Shown here in pieces: positions 17,134-23,648 of a stretch of DNA of 64,000 nucleotides. Every line of letters starts with the position of its first letter. Positions within the stretch are counted from its first letter, which is position 1. The translations under genes were made by a program, and so were the position numbers. The stretch is from contig NZ_OBMR01000005.1 in assembly GCF_900218035.1 (NCBI RefSeq), positions 124,001 through 188,000 of the forward strand, given 5' to 3'. Source of the DNA: Pseudobutyrivibrio ruminis DSM 9787 (GTDB taxonomy: Bacteria > Bacillota > Clostridia > Lachnospirales > Lachnospiraceae). The notes below the pieces were generated by a model. It ran no database searches. It saw only the letters and a program-made list of their open reading frames with translations, and was not told the origin of the DNA.

Positions 17134-18168
17134 ATGGTAATGAATTTAAGAAACGTTAAAATCATGGGAAGCATTTTTTCTTTCAATTTCATGGTTATCC
17201 ATGCTATTTTCCTTTTTATATTTATCAAGTATTCAATTCCACCGATGGCAAAAATAAACGTTATCAGCGTATTGTTTTATTTCTTTTTAATATTTGGCTG
17301 TCAATTTGGATGGCTTAGATTATTTACAGTGGGGATATATCTTGAAGTTATTATCCATATGTTTTTTGCTGTAATTTATACTGGATGGGATAGCGGATTC
17401 CAATACACTATGCTTGGTATGAATGTAGTTGTTCTTTATTCTGAGTATGTTGGACGAAACTTAAAGATGAAAAACGTTATTCCAATGATGCCATTTGGCT
17501 TTTTAGGACTGGCTCTTTATCTTAGTTCATATATTATTGTTTATTTTAATGGCGCACCATATTCTCTGCCAAAAAATATAAACTTTTTCCTAAATATTAT
17601 TCTAGGTATAGTGGTTGTTTCTATCACCCTGATTGTAGTTCAGATATTTATCCTGATTGTAATTTCTTCAGAAAAAAAACTAGAGTTTCAATTATCTCAT
17701 GACCACTTGACAGGCCTTCCAAATAGATATTACTTTGCTGACAAAGTTAAAGAAATAAAGGAAGAAGAAGGATTAGAAGGATATTGGTGTGCTATATTTG
17801 ATATTGATAATTTTAAAAGCATAAACGATACCTATGGTCACAATTGTGGTGACTACGTATTATCTACGCTAGGTGACATGGTCTTAAAAAGCGAAATTGA
17901 TAATTGCTGCCGCTGGGGTGGCGAAGAGTTTGTGGTACTTGCAAAATTTGATAGTGAAGATGATGCATATGCCTATTTTGATGAGAGGCGAAAAGAGGTT
18001 GAAGCCTATGACTTTAAATTCAACGGATTTCCTTTAAAGGTAACAATAACCGTAGGTATGGCTGCTTGTACAACTAGCGACGCCCAGGGAAATGAAACCT
18101 GGATTAGCGAAGCAGATGAAAAGCTATACTACGGAAAGAACCATGGAAAAAATCAAGTCGTGAGATAA
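17134..18168 (+). CDS. Membrane diguanylate cyclase (GGDEF)
   Basis: 344-aa enzyme that makes cyclic di-GMP from GTP. Six predicted helices fill residues 1-185 and would form a membrane sensor. The GGDEF domain starts with HDHLTGLPNRYYF (about 190), has FDIDNFKSINDTYGH for metal and base binding, and an active GGEEF loop (CRWGGEEFV). The RxxD product-inhibition site is absent. GGAGGAG precedes ATG 17134. It is followed by an intrinsic terminator and stands alone. Confidence 0.92.
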   Translation: MVMNLRNVKIMGSIFSFNFMVIHAIFLFIFIKYSIPPMAKINVISVLFYFFLIFGCQFGWLRLFTVGIYLEVIIHMFFAVIYTGWDSGFQYTMLGMNVVVLYSEYVGRNLKMKNVIPMMPFGFLGLALYLSSYIIVYFNGAPYSLPKNINFFLNIILGIVVVSITLIVVQIFILIVISSEKKLEFQLSHDHLTGLPNRYYFADKVKEIKEEEGLEGYWCAIFDIDNFKSINDTYGHNCGDYVLSTLGDMVLKSEIDNCCRWGGEEFVVLAKFDSEDDAYAYFDERRKEVEAYDFKFNGFPLKVTITVGMAACTTSDAQGNETWISEADEKLYYGKNHGKNQVVR

Positions 18169-18178
18169 AAAGAAAAAG

Positions 18179-18207
18179 CCTCAATCTCCCAAAACGAGAG
18201 ATTGAGG
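18179..18207 (+). terminator. Terminator after diguanylate cyclase
   Basis: Arms cctcaatctc (18179-18188) and gagattgagg (18198-18207) followed by tcttttttcg. A-rich sequence before the stem could let it work for the convergent DJ-1 gene too. Confidence 0.88.
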
Positions 18208-18229
18208 TCTTTTTTCGTTTAGTAATGAG

Positions 18230-18823
18230 TTAATAACCCATGCCCTGTTTAATTACATTAACTTTTTCTTCACCTATAAGAAGTTCCATTAACTTAAATG
18301 CTACTGTTGGTGCAGTCTGTGGGCAATAAGATGTGATGATATTATTATCAATTACAACCGGCTTATTAATAATGGTTGCTCCAAATTCTGCGAGCTCTTT
18401 TTGTCGATAACCATCTAATAAATGGTACGTTGTTGCATTTCTACCAACAAGAGCTCCACTTTTACCTACTGGAAGGGCTCCAACACAAACACTGGCTATT
18501 ATTTTATTATACTCATTAAACTCTTTTATAAGAGCTAAGAATCTTTCATCGTAAGCCTCTGAGAAGTAACCATATACATAATCACCTCCAGGAATAGCTA
18601 TAGCATCATAGTCAGCAACTTTTACTTCTGAAATTATCTTATCAGCGGTAATCTCTGCATTCCCAAAGGCACTTTTTATTTTATAATCAAATCCGCATAT
18701 ATCGATTTGCACATCATAATTATATTCACTTTTAGCCCAACCAGCTACATCGTAAAACGGAGCAAATTCCATCATTTCAAATCCATTGCAACAAAATAGT
18801 AAAATATTCATATCTGTAGCCAC
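18230..18823 (-). CDS. DJ-1/PfpI family protein
   Basis: 197-aa flavodoxin-like protein. The nucleophile elbow ASVCVGALPVG has the reactive cysteine near residue 113 of the DJ-1/ThiJ/PfpI superfamily; AIPGGDYVYG is the conserved glycine loop, and HLLDGYRQKEL follows. Members act as glyoxalases, chaperones or amidotransferase-like enzymes; the exact activity is unknown. The start is GTG at 18823, because AAGGGGG is 8 bases before it; the next ATG is four codons later. Its promoter and ribosome site lie in a 48-bp sequence that is repeated at 19879. Confidence 0.83.
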   Translation of the reverse strand: MATDMNILLFCCNGFEMMEFAPFYDVAGWAKSEYNYDVQIDICGFDYKIKSAFGNAEITADKIISEVKVADYDAIAIPGGDYVYGYFSEAYDERFLALIKEFNEYNKIIASVCVGALPVGKSGALVGRNATTYHLLDGYRQKELAEFGATIINKPVVIDNNIITSYCPQTAPTVAFKLMELLIGEEKVNVIKQGMGY

Positions 18824-18826
18824 TCA

Positions 18827-18874
18827 GACTACCCCCTTCATAAATCTAAATTATCATAGAAGTTCCATATTTAC
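18827..18874. repeat. 48-bp direct repeat, copy 1
   Basis: The 48 bases 18827-18874 are identical to 19879-19926. The copy ends a few bases before the GTG start of the DJ-1 gene and includes its ribosome binding site. Weaker similarity continues on both sides. Confidence 0.93.
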
Positions 18875-18883
18875 AGAAAAAAA

Positions 18884-19288
18884 TTATGTCCACAAGGATG
18901 TTATGAACATAGGTGATGCATCCTTACTTTTTTCAAAGCCACAGTTGTTGTAAAAGTTCATTTCATTGTCATATGCAATTACAGCTATTCTAAGATAGCT
19001 TTCGTACTTTTCTTTAATCATATCAATCAACGTTCTGCCAATCATTTGATCCTGATATTCAGGATTTACTAGCAAATAATGGACGTATGCATTCATCACA
19101 CCATCATCCATGGCACATACCATTCCAACAAGTTTATCATTATCATAAGCTGAAAAAACGGTATTAAAATTTTTCATTGCAACACAGAGTTTTTCAGGAT
19201 AATGACCTGACGACCAATCCACTGATAAAAATAATTCTTCTAGTTCATTTTTATTAAAGTTATGCTTATCTGTATATTTGATGTTCAT
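18884..19288 (-). CDS. GNAT acetyltransferase
   Basis: 134-aa single-domain GNAT protein. NTVFSAYDNDKLVGMVCAMDDG and HYLLVNPEYQDQMIGRTLIDM mark the acetyl-CoA binding motif A, and AVIAYDNEMNFYNNCGFEKS is motif B. Substrate unknown. GGAGAC precedes the ATG. It follows a second GNAT gene by 10 bp; together they form a two-gene operon lying between the 48-bp direct repeats. Confidence 0.88.
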   Translation of the reverse strand: MNIKYTDKHNFNKNELEELFLSVDWSSGHYPEKLCVAMKNFNTVFSAYDNDKLVGMVCAMDDGVMNAYVHYLLVNPEYQDQMIGRTLIDMIKEKYESYLRIAVIAYDNEMNFYNNCGFEKSKDASPMFITSLWT

Positions 19289-19298
19289 TGTTGTCTCC

Positions 19299-19754
19299 TT
19301 AAACTAGTTCCATTTCAGATTCCATTTTTACAAAACCATATTTTTCATACAAAGGGCGTCCCATTTCAGTTGCCTCTAATGAAATTTGGTTAATCCCACG
19401 TTCTTTTGACACTTTAACAAGCATATCTAATGTTTTATATGCGATACCTTGACGTCTATAATCTGGAGACGTATACATATTCATGATATAAGCCTTCTTG
19501 CCGCTAGGGTTATGATAGGTAGGCATCACACTATAAAAACTAACGCCTCCAGCTCCTATGAATTTATCGTTCTCCATGACGAGAATTGCATAATGGGTAT
19601 TATCCTCCAATGCTTTTTTGTAATAGTTATAGGATTCCTTTTCTACATTTGCCATATCCGTAGAAGCATCTAGCTTATTTGCTGCTCTTAAGACTTCAAT
19701 ACGAGATGTAGTCAATAAATCAAGATCATTCAATGTTGCAACTCTAAATTCCAC
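19299..19754 (-). CDS. GNAT acetyltransferase
   Basis: 151-aa GNAT protein: FRVATLNDLDLLTTSRIEVL at the N-terminus, FIGAGGVSFYSVMPTYHNP, MYTSPDYRRQGIAYKTLDMLV (motif A) and EATEMGRPLYEKYGF (motif B). The start is GTG at 19754, with AGGAGG 8 bases before it. First gene of the pair. Substrate unknown; resistance to a small amine compound would be a typical role. Confidence 0.88.
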   Translation of the reverse strand: MEFRVATLNDLDLLTTSRIEVLRAANKLDASTDMANVEKESYNYYKKALEDNTHYAILVMENDKFIGAGGVSFYSVMPTYHNPSGKKAYIMNMYTSPDYRRQGIAYKTLDMLVKVSKERGINQISLEATEMGRPLYEKYGFVKMESEMELV

Positions 19755-19878
19755 TTTTATGTCCTCCTATGATTGTTTATGTTTTCAAAAGCATACACTA
19801 AGAAGTTGAATAAAACAAATATTTCTTGACTTGTCTTCCAATAAACTGTATAGCCTAACAAAGGATGTAGCCCAATCT

Positions 19879-19926
19879 GACTACCCCCTTCATAAATCTA
19901 AATTATCATAGAAGTTCCATATTTAC
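19879..19926. repeat. 48-bp direct repeat, copy 2
   Basis: Identical to 18827-18874, same orientation, 1052 bp apart. On the minus strand it continues with a degenerate match to the DJ-1 gene start (gggctaca against tggctaca), so it looks like the leftover 5' end of a second DJ-1-like gene. It lies 125 bp upstream of the first GNAT gene. Confidence 0.93.
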
Positions 19927-19948
19927 GGAAATAATTTCATAGGCGCTG

Positions 19949-19970
19949 GTTAAACCATAGGTTAAACCTA
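19949..19970. repeat. Tandem gttaaacc motif, copy 1
   Basis: gttaaacc appears twice at 12-bp spacing, 17 bp after the XRE antitoxin stop. The 22-bp sequence recurs with one mismatch at 20582-20603, after the RelE gene. Confidence 0.7.
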
Positions 19971-19986
19971 ATTTTCAAAACAAAAA

Positions 19987-20277
19987 TCATTGTTTTGCTG
20001 TTCGTGGTACAAGTTCTAACTTCAACTGCATACCCAACCCTTCTGCAAGTCTTTTTACCATAGCAAGGCTAGGGTTACGTGTTCCATTCTCAATACGGCT
20101 AATATCAGCTTGTGTAATACCTGTTTTAGCTGAAAGATCCTTCTGAGTCATATGCTGATTAATTCGAGCATCAATCATTGCCTGAATTATATCGTACTCT
20201 GCTTCAAGTGAATCATACTCCGACTTTACTTCAGGGTCTTTTAATGCTTTTTCTTTATATTCTCTATAACTGCTCAT
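19987..20277 (-). CDS. XRE-family antitoxin-like protein
   Basis: 96-aa DNA-binding protein. Residues about 42-90 form a lambda-repressor-like helix-turn-helix (MTQKDLSAKTGITQADISRIENGTRN), and the N-terminal about 40 residues are a helical region typical of HigA antitoxins paired with RelE/HigB toxins. Its ATG overlaps the TGA of an upstream in-frame fragment that looks like the end of such a toxin. The full toxin is missing, so it is an orphan antitoxin that may only act as a repressor. Confidence 0.85.
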   Translation of the reverse strand: MSSYREYKEKALKDPEVKSEYDSLEAEYDIIQAMIDARINQHMTQKDLSAKTGITQADISRIENGTRNPSLAMVKRLAEGLGMQLKLELVPRTAKQ

Positions 20278-20357
20278 TTACAATACCTCCGCTCATAATC
20301 AGCTTTATACTTCTTCGCTAATTCAATTTCTGCCTTTGGAGCCTTTTGAGTCTTCTT
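20274..20357 (-). pseudogene. RelE/HigB toxin remnant (last 27 codons)
   Basis: In the frame that ends in TGA overlapping the antitoxin ATG, 27 codons read KKTQKAPKAEIELAKKYKAD and then YERRYCK. This is the usual end of RelE/HigB toxins that precede XRE antitoxins. An in-frame TAG stands directly before the first lysine codon, and only about 7 bases further up lies a strong promoter. About 70-80 residues of the toxin are gone. Confidence 0.75.
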
Positions 20358-20363
20358 CTAGTT

Positions 20364-20392
20364 ATAATATGTCGTATAGAACATATTGTCAA
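20364..20392 (-). promoter_or_regulatory. Promoter and operator of the orphan antitoxin
   Basis: On the minus strand: TTGACA (20387-20392), 17-bp spacer, TATTAT (20364-20369). The spacer region holds an inverted repeat aatatgt/acatatt (arms 20381-20387 and 20366-20372, 8 bp apart), a likely binding site of the XRE protein. Confidence 0.75.
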
Positions 20393-20466
20393 GTTATCCA
20401 CTTTGCAATTATCCTTACAAATATAATTATAAGATACAGTTGTGTCCGTTTATATATACATGCGAA

Positions 20467-20498
20467 AAAGACCTTGAAGCAAAAGCTTCAAGGTCTTT
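20467..20498. terminator. Intrinsic terminator at outer edge of the tRNA-Lys repeat
   Basis: Perfect 14-bp arms aaagaccttgaagc (20467-20480) and gcttcaaggtcttt (20485-20498), loop aaaa. On the minus strand it follows the displaced tRNA-Lys 3' end, the same position that the 21319-21349 terminator has after the complete tRNA gene. Confidence 0.85.
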
Positions 20499-20500
20499 CA

Positions 20501-20527
20501 TTGCTGAGGCTGAGGAGGCTCGAACTC
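20501..20527. repeat. Displaced tRNA-Lys 3' end, candidate att site (distal copy)
   Basis: 27 bp identical to 21352-21378, same orientation. Bases 20505-20527 correspond to the discriminator, the 3' acceptor strand and part of the T-arm of tRNA-Lys. No 5' part of a tRNA follows. Confidence 0.85.
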
Positions 20528-20581
20528 ATCTCGGTCTCAAAAAATATTGAAAGAAAGGCATTTGTTGCCTCTGCATTTATA

Positions 20582-20603
20582 AGTTAAACCACAGGTTAAA
20601 CCT
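20582..20603. repeat. Tandem gttaaacc motif, copy 2
   Basis: Copy of 19949-19970 with one mismatch (cacag for catag), lying 8 bp after the RelE stop codon. Confidence 0.7.
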
Positions 20604-20610
20604 ATTATCA

Positions 20611-20913
20611 CTATATATCTCTTCCCTGATACTGCACAGTAACAACCAAAACTCTACCATTACCTTCATCAATTCTAAATATAGCAATATAGTTATCAAT
20701 AATTAATTGTTTATATCCTTTACCTGCATATCTACCAGTTATTCTATCTTGATGAGATTCAGGCAATGTATCGAGTCCGAGTATAGCTTCCTTTATTCTG
20801 TCAATCTGCCCCTTTGCATTTTCAGGAGACAACTTTTCATAAGCAATATACGCATATATTTCTTCTATATCCCTATATGCTCTTGGCATTAATTCTACAC
20901 TATACTTATTCAA
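20611..20913 (-). CDS. RelE/ParE-family toxin
   Basis: 100-aa type II toxin of the RelE/ParE superfamily: YSVELMPRAYRDIEEIYAYIAYEKLSP at the N-terminus, LPESHQDRITGRYAGKGYKQLIIDNYIAIFRID, and RVLVVTVQYQGRDI at the end. RelE members cut mRNA on the ribosome, ParE members poison gyrase; it cannot be decided here. A TTG start at 20913 is proposed: it overlaps the antitoxin stop by 8 bases and gives the usual N-terminus. Two lie between tRNA-Lys-derived repeats. Confidence 0.85.
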   Translation of the reverse strand: MNKYSVELMPRAYRDIEEIYAYIAYEKLSPENAKGQIDRIKEAILGLDTLPESHQDRITGRYAGKGYKQLIIDNYIAIFRIDEGNGRVLVVTVQYQGRDI

Positions 20914-21169
20914 AATACTTTTTCTCCAATTCTGCAAAAGCATCCTTTGCATCTATTGTCTTACCAGTTTCAGCAAACTCCTGCTCCGCCTCAAAAATAG
21001 CCTGATCAATGCGATTTTCCCTTGCAAACTTCTCGTATAATTCTGCACTCATAACCACAAGATCACTATATCCATTTTTAGTAATAAAAATAGGTTCTTT
21101 TTTTCTATGTGCAATTTCTGATATTTCACTTGTATTTCTTAAATCTCTAATAGGCATAATTGTTGGCAT
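20906..21169 (-). CDS. Phd/YefM-family antitoxin
   Basis: 87-aa antitoxin. MPIRDLRNTSEISEIAHRKKEPIFITKNGYSDLVVMS is the Phd/YefM DNA-binding fold, followed by a helical acidic tail that would wrap the toxin. ATG 21169 has AAGGAGG 8 bases before it; a GTG three codons upstream is less likely. It comes before the toxin gene, as usual. A 20-bp palindrome upstream is the likely autoregulatory operator. Confidence 0.88.
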   Translation of the reverse strand: MPTIMPIRDLRNTSEISEIAHRKKEPIFITKNGYSDLVVMSAELYEKFARENRIDQAIFEAEQEFAETGKTIDAKDAFAELEKKYFE

Positions 21170-21196
21170 AATAAACACCTCCTTATTTGTCTTTAT

Positions 21197-21216
21197 TGTA
21201 GCATAATTATGCTACA
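21197..21216. promoter_or_regulatory. 20-bp palindromic operator of the toxin-antitoxin module
   Basis: Perfect palindrome tgtagcataattatgctaca, 28 bp upstream of the antitoxin ATG. Confidence 0.8.
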
Positions 21217-21238
21217 CTGTATATGTTTTTAATTTCTT

Positions 21239-21311
21239 AGTTGGTTACAACCTGTAACCAACTCGTGACAAATTGTCACGCTTTGAACTATCCGGATTTT
21301 GCGGATAGTTC
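21239..21311. repeat. Three successive hairpins between operator and tRNA-Lys
   Basis: Perfect inverted repeats in a row: agttggttaca/tgtaaccaact (21239-21263, loop 3), cgtgacaa/ttgtcacg (21264-21280, one central base) and gaactatccg/cggatagttc (21285-21311, loop 7). They precede the tRNA terminator at 21319. Confidence 0.85.
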
Positions 21312-21318
21312 ATAAAAC

Positions 21319-21349
21319 AAAAGCACGTAAGACAATCTTACGTGCTTTT
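21319..21349 (-). terminator. Terminator of the tRNA operon
   Basis: 14-bp perfect arms aaaagcacgtaaga (21319-21332) and its complement (21336-21349), loop 3, followed on the minus strand by gttttatg. Confidence 0.88.
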
Positions 21350-21351
21350 CT

Positions 21352-21378
21352 TTGCTGAGGCTGAGGAGGCTCGAACTC
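21352..21378. repeat. tRNA-Lys 3' end, candidate att site (proximal copy)
   Basis: 27 bp identical to 20501-20527, here as part of the complete tRNA-Lys gene. Confidence 0.85.
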
Positions 21379-21428
21379 CCGACAACCTGATTAAAAGTCA
21401 GGTGCTCTACCAACTGAGCTACAACCCC
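21356..21428 (-). tRNA. tRNA-Lys (UUU)
   Basis: 73 nt cloverleaf. Acceptor GGGGTTG pairs with CAGCCTC with wobble pairs, anticodon loop CTTTTAA gives UUU, T-arm GGGAG TTCGAGC CTCCT. CCA is not encoded. Last gene of the tRNA operon. Its 3' part is duplicated at 20501-20527. Confidence 0.95.
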
Positions 21429-21480
21429 ATATTAAATTGGTATGCGACTATTTCCAAAAGAAAAAGGCATAGACTAGAAA

Positions 21481-21552
21481 CTGGGCTAGCTGGATTCGAA
21501 CCAGCGAATGCCAGAATCAAAATCTGGTGCCTTACCGCTTGGCGATAGCCCA
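21481..21552 (-). tRNA. tRNA-Gln (UUG)
   Basis: 72 nt. Acceptor TGGGCTA/TAGCCCA with G discriminator, anticodon stem CCAGA/TCTGG with loop TTTTGAT, anticodon UUG. Confidence 0.95.
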
Positions 21553-21598
21553 ACAAAGGACTTAATTGCCCTTATTCAATTTGTTGCTATCGCAACAG

Positions 21599-21673
21599 GG
21601 TGGGTAGAGGGGTTCGAACCCTCGACCTTCGGAACCACAATCCGACGCGCTAACCAGCTGTGCCACACCCACC
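21599..21673 (-). tRNA. tRNA-His (GUG)
   Basis: 75 nt including the extra G at -1 opposite C73, characteristic of tRNA-His. Acceptor GTGGGTG/TACCCAC, anticodon loop TTGTGGT gives GUG. Confidence 0.95.
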
Positions 21674-21700
21674 ATACTGATAAAATATAAACCGTATAAA

Positions 21701-21773
<73 letters not shown>

Positions 21774-21799
21774 CATATGCAACATATTAGAAATTAAAA

Positions 21800-21870
21800 A
21801 GCGGGTGATGGGAATCGAACCCACGTATTCAGCTTGGAAGGCTGATGTTCTACCATTGAACCACACCCGC
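21800..21870 (-). tRNA. tRNA-Gly (UCC)
   Basis: 71 nt. Acceptor GCGGGTG/CACCCGC with U discriminator, anticodon stem CAGC/GCTG, anticodon UCC. Confidence 0.95.
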
Positions 21871-21891
21871 ATAAAATGATTAATTTCCAAG

Positions 21892-21966
21892 TCGGGGTGA
21901 CAGGATTCGAACCTGCGACCCCCTGGTCCCAAACCAGGTGCTCTAGCCAAACTGAGCCACACCCCG
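21892..21966 (-). tRNA. tRNA-Pro (UGG)
   Basis: 75 nt. Acceptor CGGGGTG/CACCCCG with A discriminator, anticodon stem CCTGG/CCAGG with loop TTTGGGA, anticodon UGG. First gene of the tRNA operon. Confidence 0.95.
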
Positions 21967-22015
21967 AAATAATTCGTTCTGCGTTTGTTGCGTATCTCTC
22001 TCGCGAACAATAGAG

Positions 22016-22044
22016 AGTATATATGAGAATCAAGGCTTTGTCAA
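22016..22044 (-). promoter_or_regulatory. Promoter of the six-tRNA operon
   Basis: Minus strand TTGACA (22039-22044), 17-bp spacer, TATACT (22016-22021), about 50 bp before tRNA-Pro. Near-consensus, as expected for stable RNA. Confidence 0.85.
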
Positions 22045-22124
22045 CAACTTTTTCAAAATTAAATTGTTAGATTTTATCGCGAAATATCAGATATTCCGAC
22101 AACTTTTATCTGTGGCATATACCC

Positions 22125-23396
22125 TTACCATTTGATGGTGTATTCGCTGAAATTTTGCTGTTTTGACGCCTCCATTTCATCTGCTACTACCTGGAAGTAT
22201 ACTGGGACAAAAGAATCAGTTTCCTCCCACTGTTTATTTAACTCAGAATCCCACTGAATAAGATCTGGACGCCCTGCAATATAGTTTACATTAAAATCCG
22301 CAAAATACCCCGCCAAATCCGCAGAATTATCCTGTGTCTCCACAAGCTCCATGGCTTGCCTGTATGCATTAGTCCAAAGGAAGCCCTCAGCTGCAACAGA
22401 CAGTTTTTCATCTGTGATGGTAGGAACCGCTTTATATGTCATTCTGCGCCCATTAAGGCTAATTTCTCCATGATAATTAGGAGCAGTCATAAGTGCCCCT
22501 GTCGCTATCTCTACAAAGCCATCATTGGACTCTTTAATGTGTTGTATATGCATATGGCCGGAAAGGTTCATAAGCACATCATATTTCTCATATAAATCTA
22601 ATAGCTTGTCATTATTAATGAATGTCATTCCTTGGGATGTCAATTCACTGTGCTCAAGAAGAGTTTGATGAGTCACGCCTATTACATAAGCCTTATCTTC
22701 TTTTGCCTGTTTCAACTGCTCTTCTACGAAATCTAAGGTTGAATTTGTAAGTATTCCAGACATTCCTGGAACTGTGTTTACATCCACTACAAGAACTCTA
22801 AGATTTGGCGCAATCTCTGTTACATAAGAAAGAGATGTATCATCCCTGGCAACAGCGTTACTAAAACCATAATCACTGTATATGTCCAAAAATTCCGATG
22901 CATCTATACTATCCACAAGCTCATATGAATCCCCACTGAATTTGGCTGCCCTGCCTACAGTTAAATCATGATTGCCCGGTAGGGCTATAACTGGAATACC
23001 TGCATCACTAATAGCCTTAAGCTTATTTGCTAAGGCAATATGGCTGTCACGGGCGCCATTGAAAGTTATATCGCCGGACAAAATCAAAGCCGATGGATGA
23101 GCTTCTATTACCTGGCTTATGAACTCATCTGTAATCTCCTCACAGCCATACATATACTTGCCATCTCCTGACTCTACCATACGTTGATAGTACTCGCCGC
23201 CGTCTGTAAGATTAGGGTCGATGTAGTGAATATCTGTGGCCAGCCAGATGGAGATATTGTCTAAGTCACTATATTCCTTATATTGCTCTACTTTTGATGA
23301 ATCTGATGTTTTTCCACCAATTCCAAAGCACACCAAAAGGATAGATATAATAGATGCTATTATAATAATTGTATAAATTAAACTTTTCCTATTCAT
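22125..23396 (-). CDS. Membrane-anchored metallophosphoesterase
   Basis: 423-aa calcineurin-like phosphoesterase. An N-terminal anchor (LIYTIIIIASIISILLVCFGIG) places the enzyme outside the membrane. The metal motifs are ATDIHYIDP, SGDITFNG, LPGNHDLT and LSGHMHIQH, a full set of dinuclear metal ligands. The C-terminal about 100 residues form an extra domain (PNYHGEISLNGRRMTYK onward). ATG 23396 (MNRKSL) gives one clean anchor; an upstream in-frame ATG at 23462 would add 22 residues, but neither has a strong ribosome binding site. Substrate unknown; sugar phosphate, nucleotide or phospholipid are possible. Confidence 0.85.
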   Translation of the reverse strand: MNRKSLIYTIIIIASIISILLVCFGIGGKTSDSSKVEQYKEYSDLDNISIWLATDIHYIDPNLTDGGEYYQRMVESGDGKYMYGCEEITDEFISQVIEAHPSALILSGDITFNGARDSHIALANKLKAISDAGIPVIALPGNHDLTVGRAAKFSGDSYELVDSIDASEFLDIYSDYGFSNAVARDDTSLSYVTEIAPNLRVLVVDVNTVPGMSGILTNSTLDFVEEQLKQAKEDKAYVIGVTHQTLLEHSELTSQGMTFINNDKLLDLYEKYDVLMNLSGHMHIQHIKESNDGFVEIATGALMTAPNYHGEISLNGRRMTYKAVPTITDEKLSVAAEGFLWTNAYRQAMELVETQDNSADLAGYFADFNVNYIAGRPDLIQWDSELNKQWEETDSFVPVYFQVVADEMEASKQQNFSEYTIKW

Positions 23397-23495
23397 ATTG
23401 TAAAATATAATAGCATGCAACCAGAAAATCAAGTTTGAGTTTACAAGGACAGTCGCAGCCATTTAAAATTTGCCTTCGGCAAAGGCTGCTCCAGT

Positions 23496-23532
23496 ATAAC
23501 TTCAACTCAAATCAAGTTTGAGTTGAAGTTAT
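23496..23532. repeat. 37-bp hairpin downstream of flavodoxin
   Basis: Arms ataacttcaactcaaa (23496-23511) and its exact complement (23517-23532), loop 5. Part of the arm, aatcaagtttgagtt, is also found at about 23427-23441. It has no U-run on either side but lies behind the flavodoxin terminator. Confidence 0.8.
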
Positions 23533-23545
23533 ATATAAATAAATA

Positions 23546-23571
23546 CCTCCAGGCACTGGCATACCTGGAGG
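23546..23571 (-). terminator. Flavodoxin terminator
   Basis: Arms cctccagg (23546-23553) and cctggagg (23564-23571), loop 10; on the minus strand U-rich tatttatttata follows. Confidence 0.75.
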
Positions 23572-23648
23572 CTGTAAAAGGAGTCTAATAACTTCCCCAA
23601 GAAACCCGGTTAGAAACTCAGGGAAAGGAAATAAGCTAAAATATGAAA

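Noticed and set aside
23580-23645. Possible small riboswitch downstream of flavodoxin (ttcccc...gggaa pairing)
   Set aside because: It lies after the gene on the transcribed strand, matches no class I can recall, and the pairing is weak.
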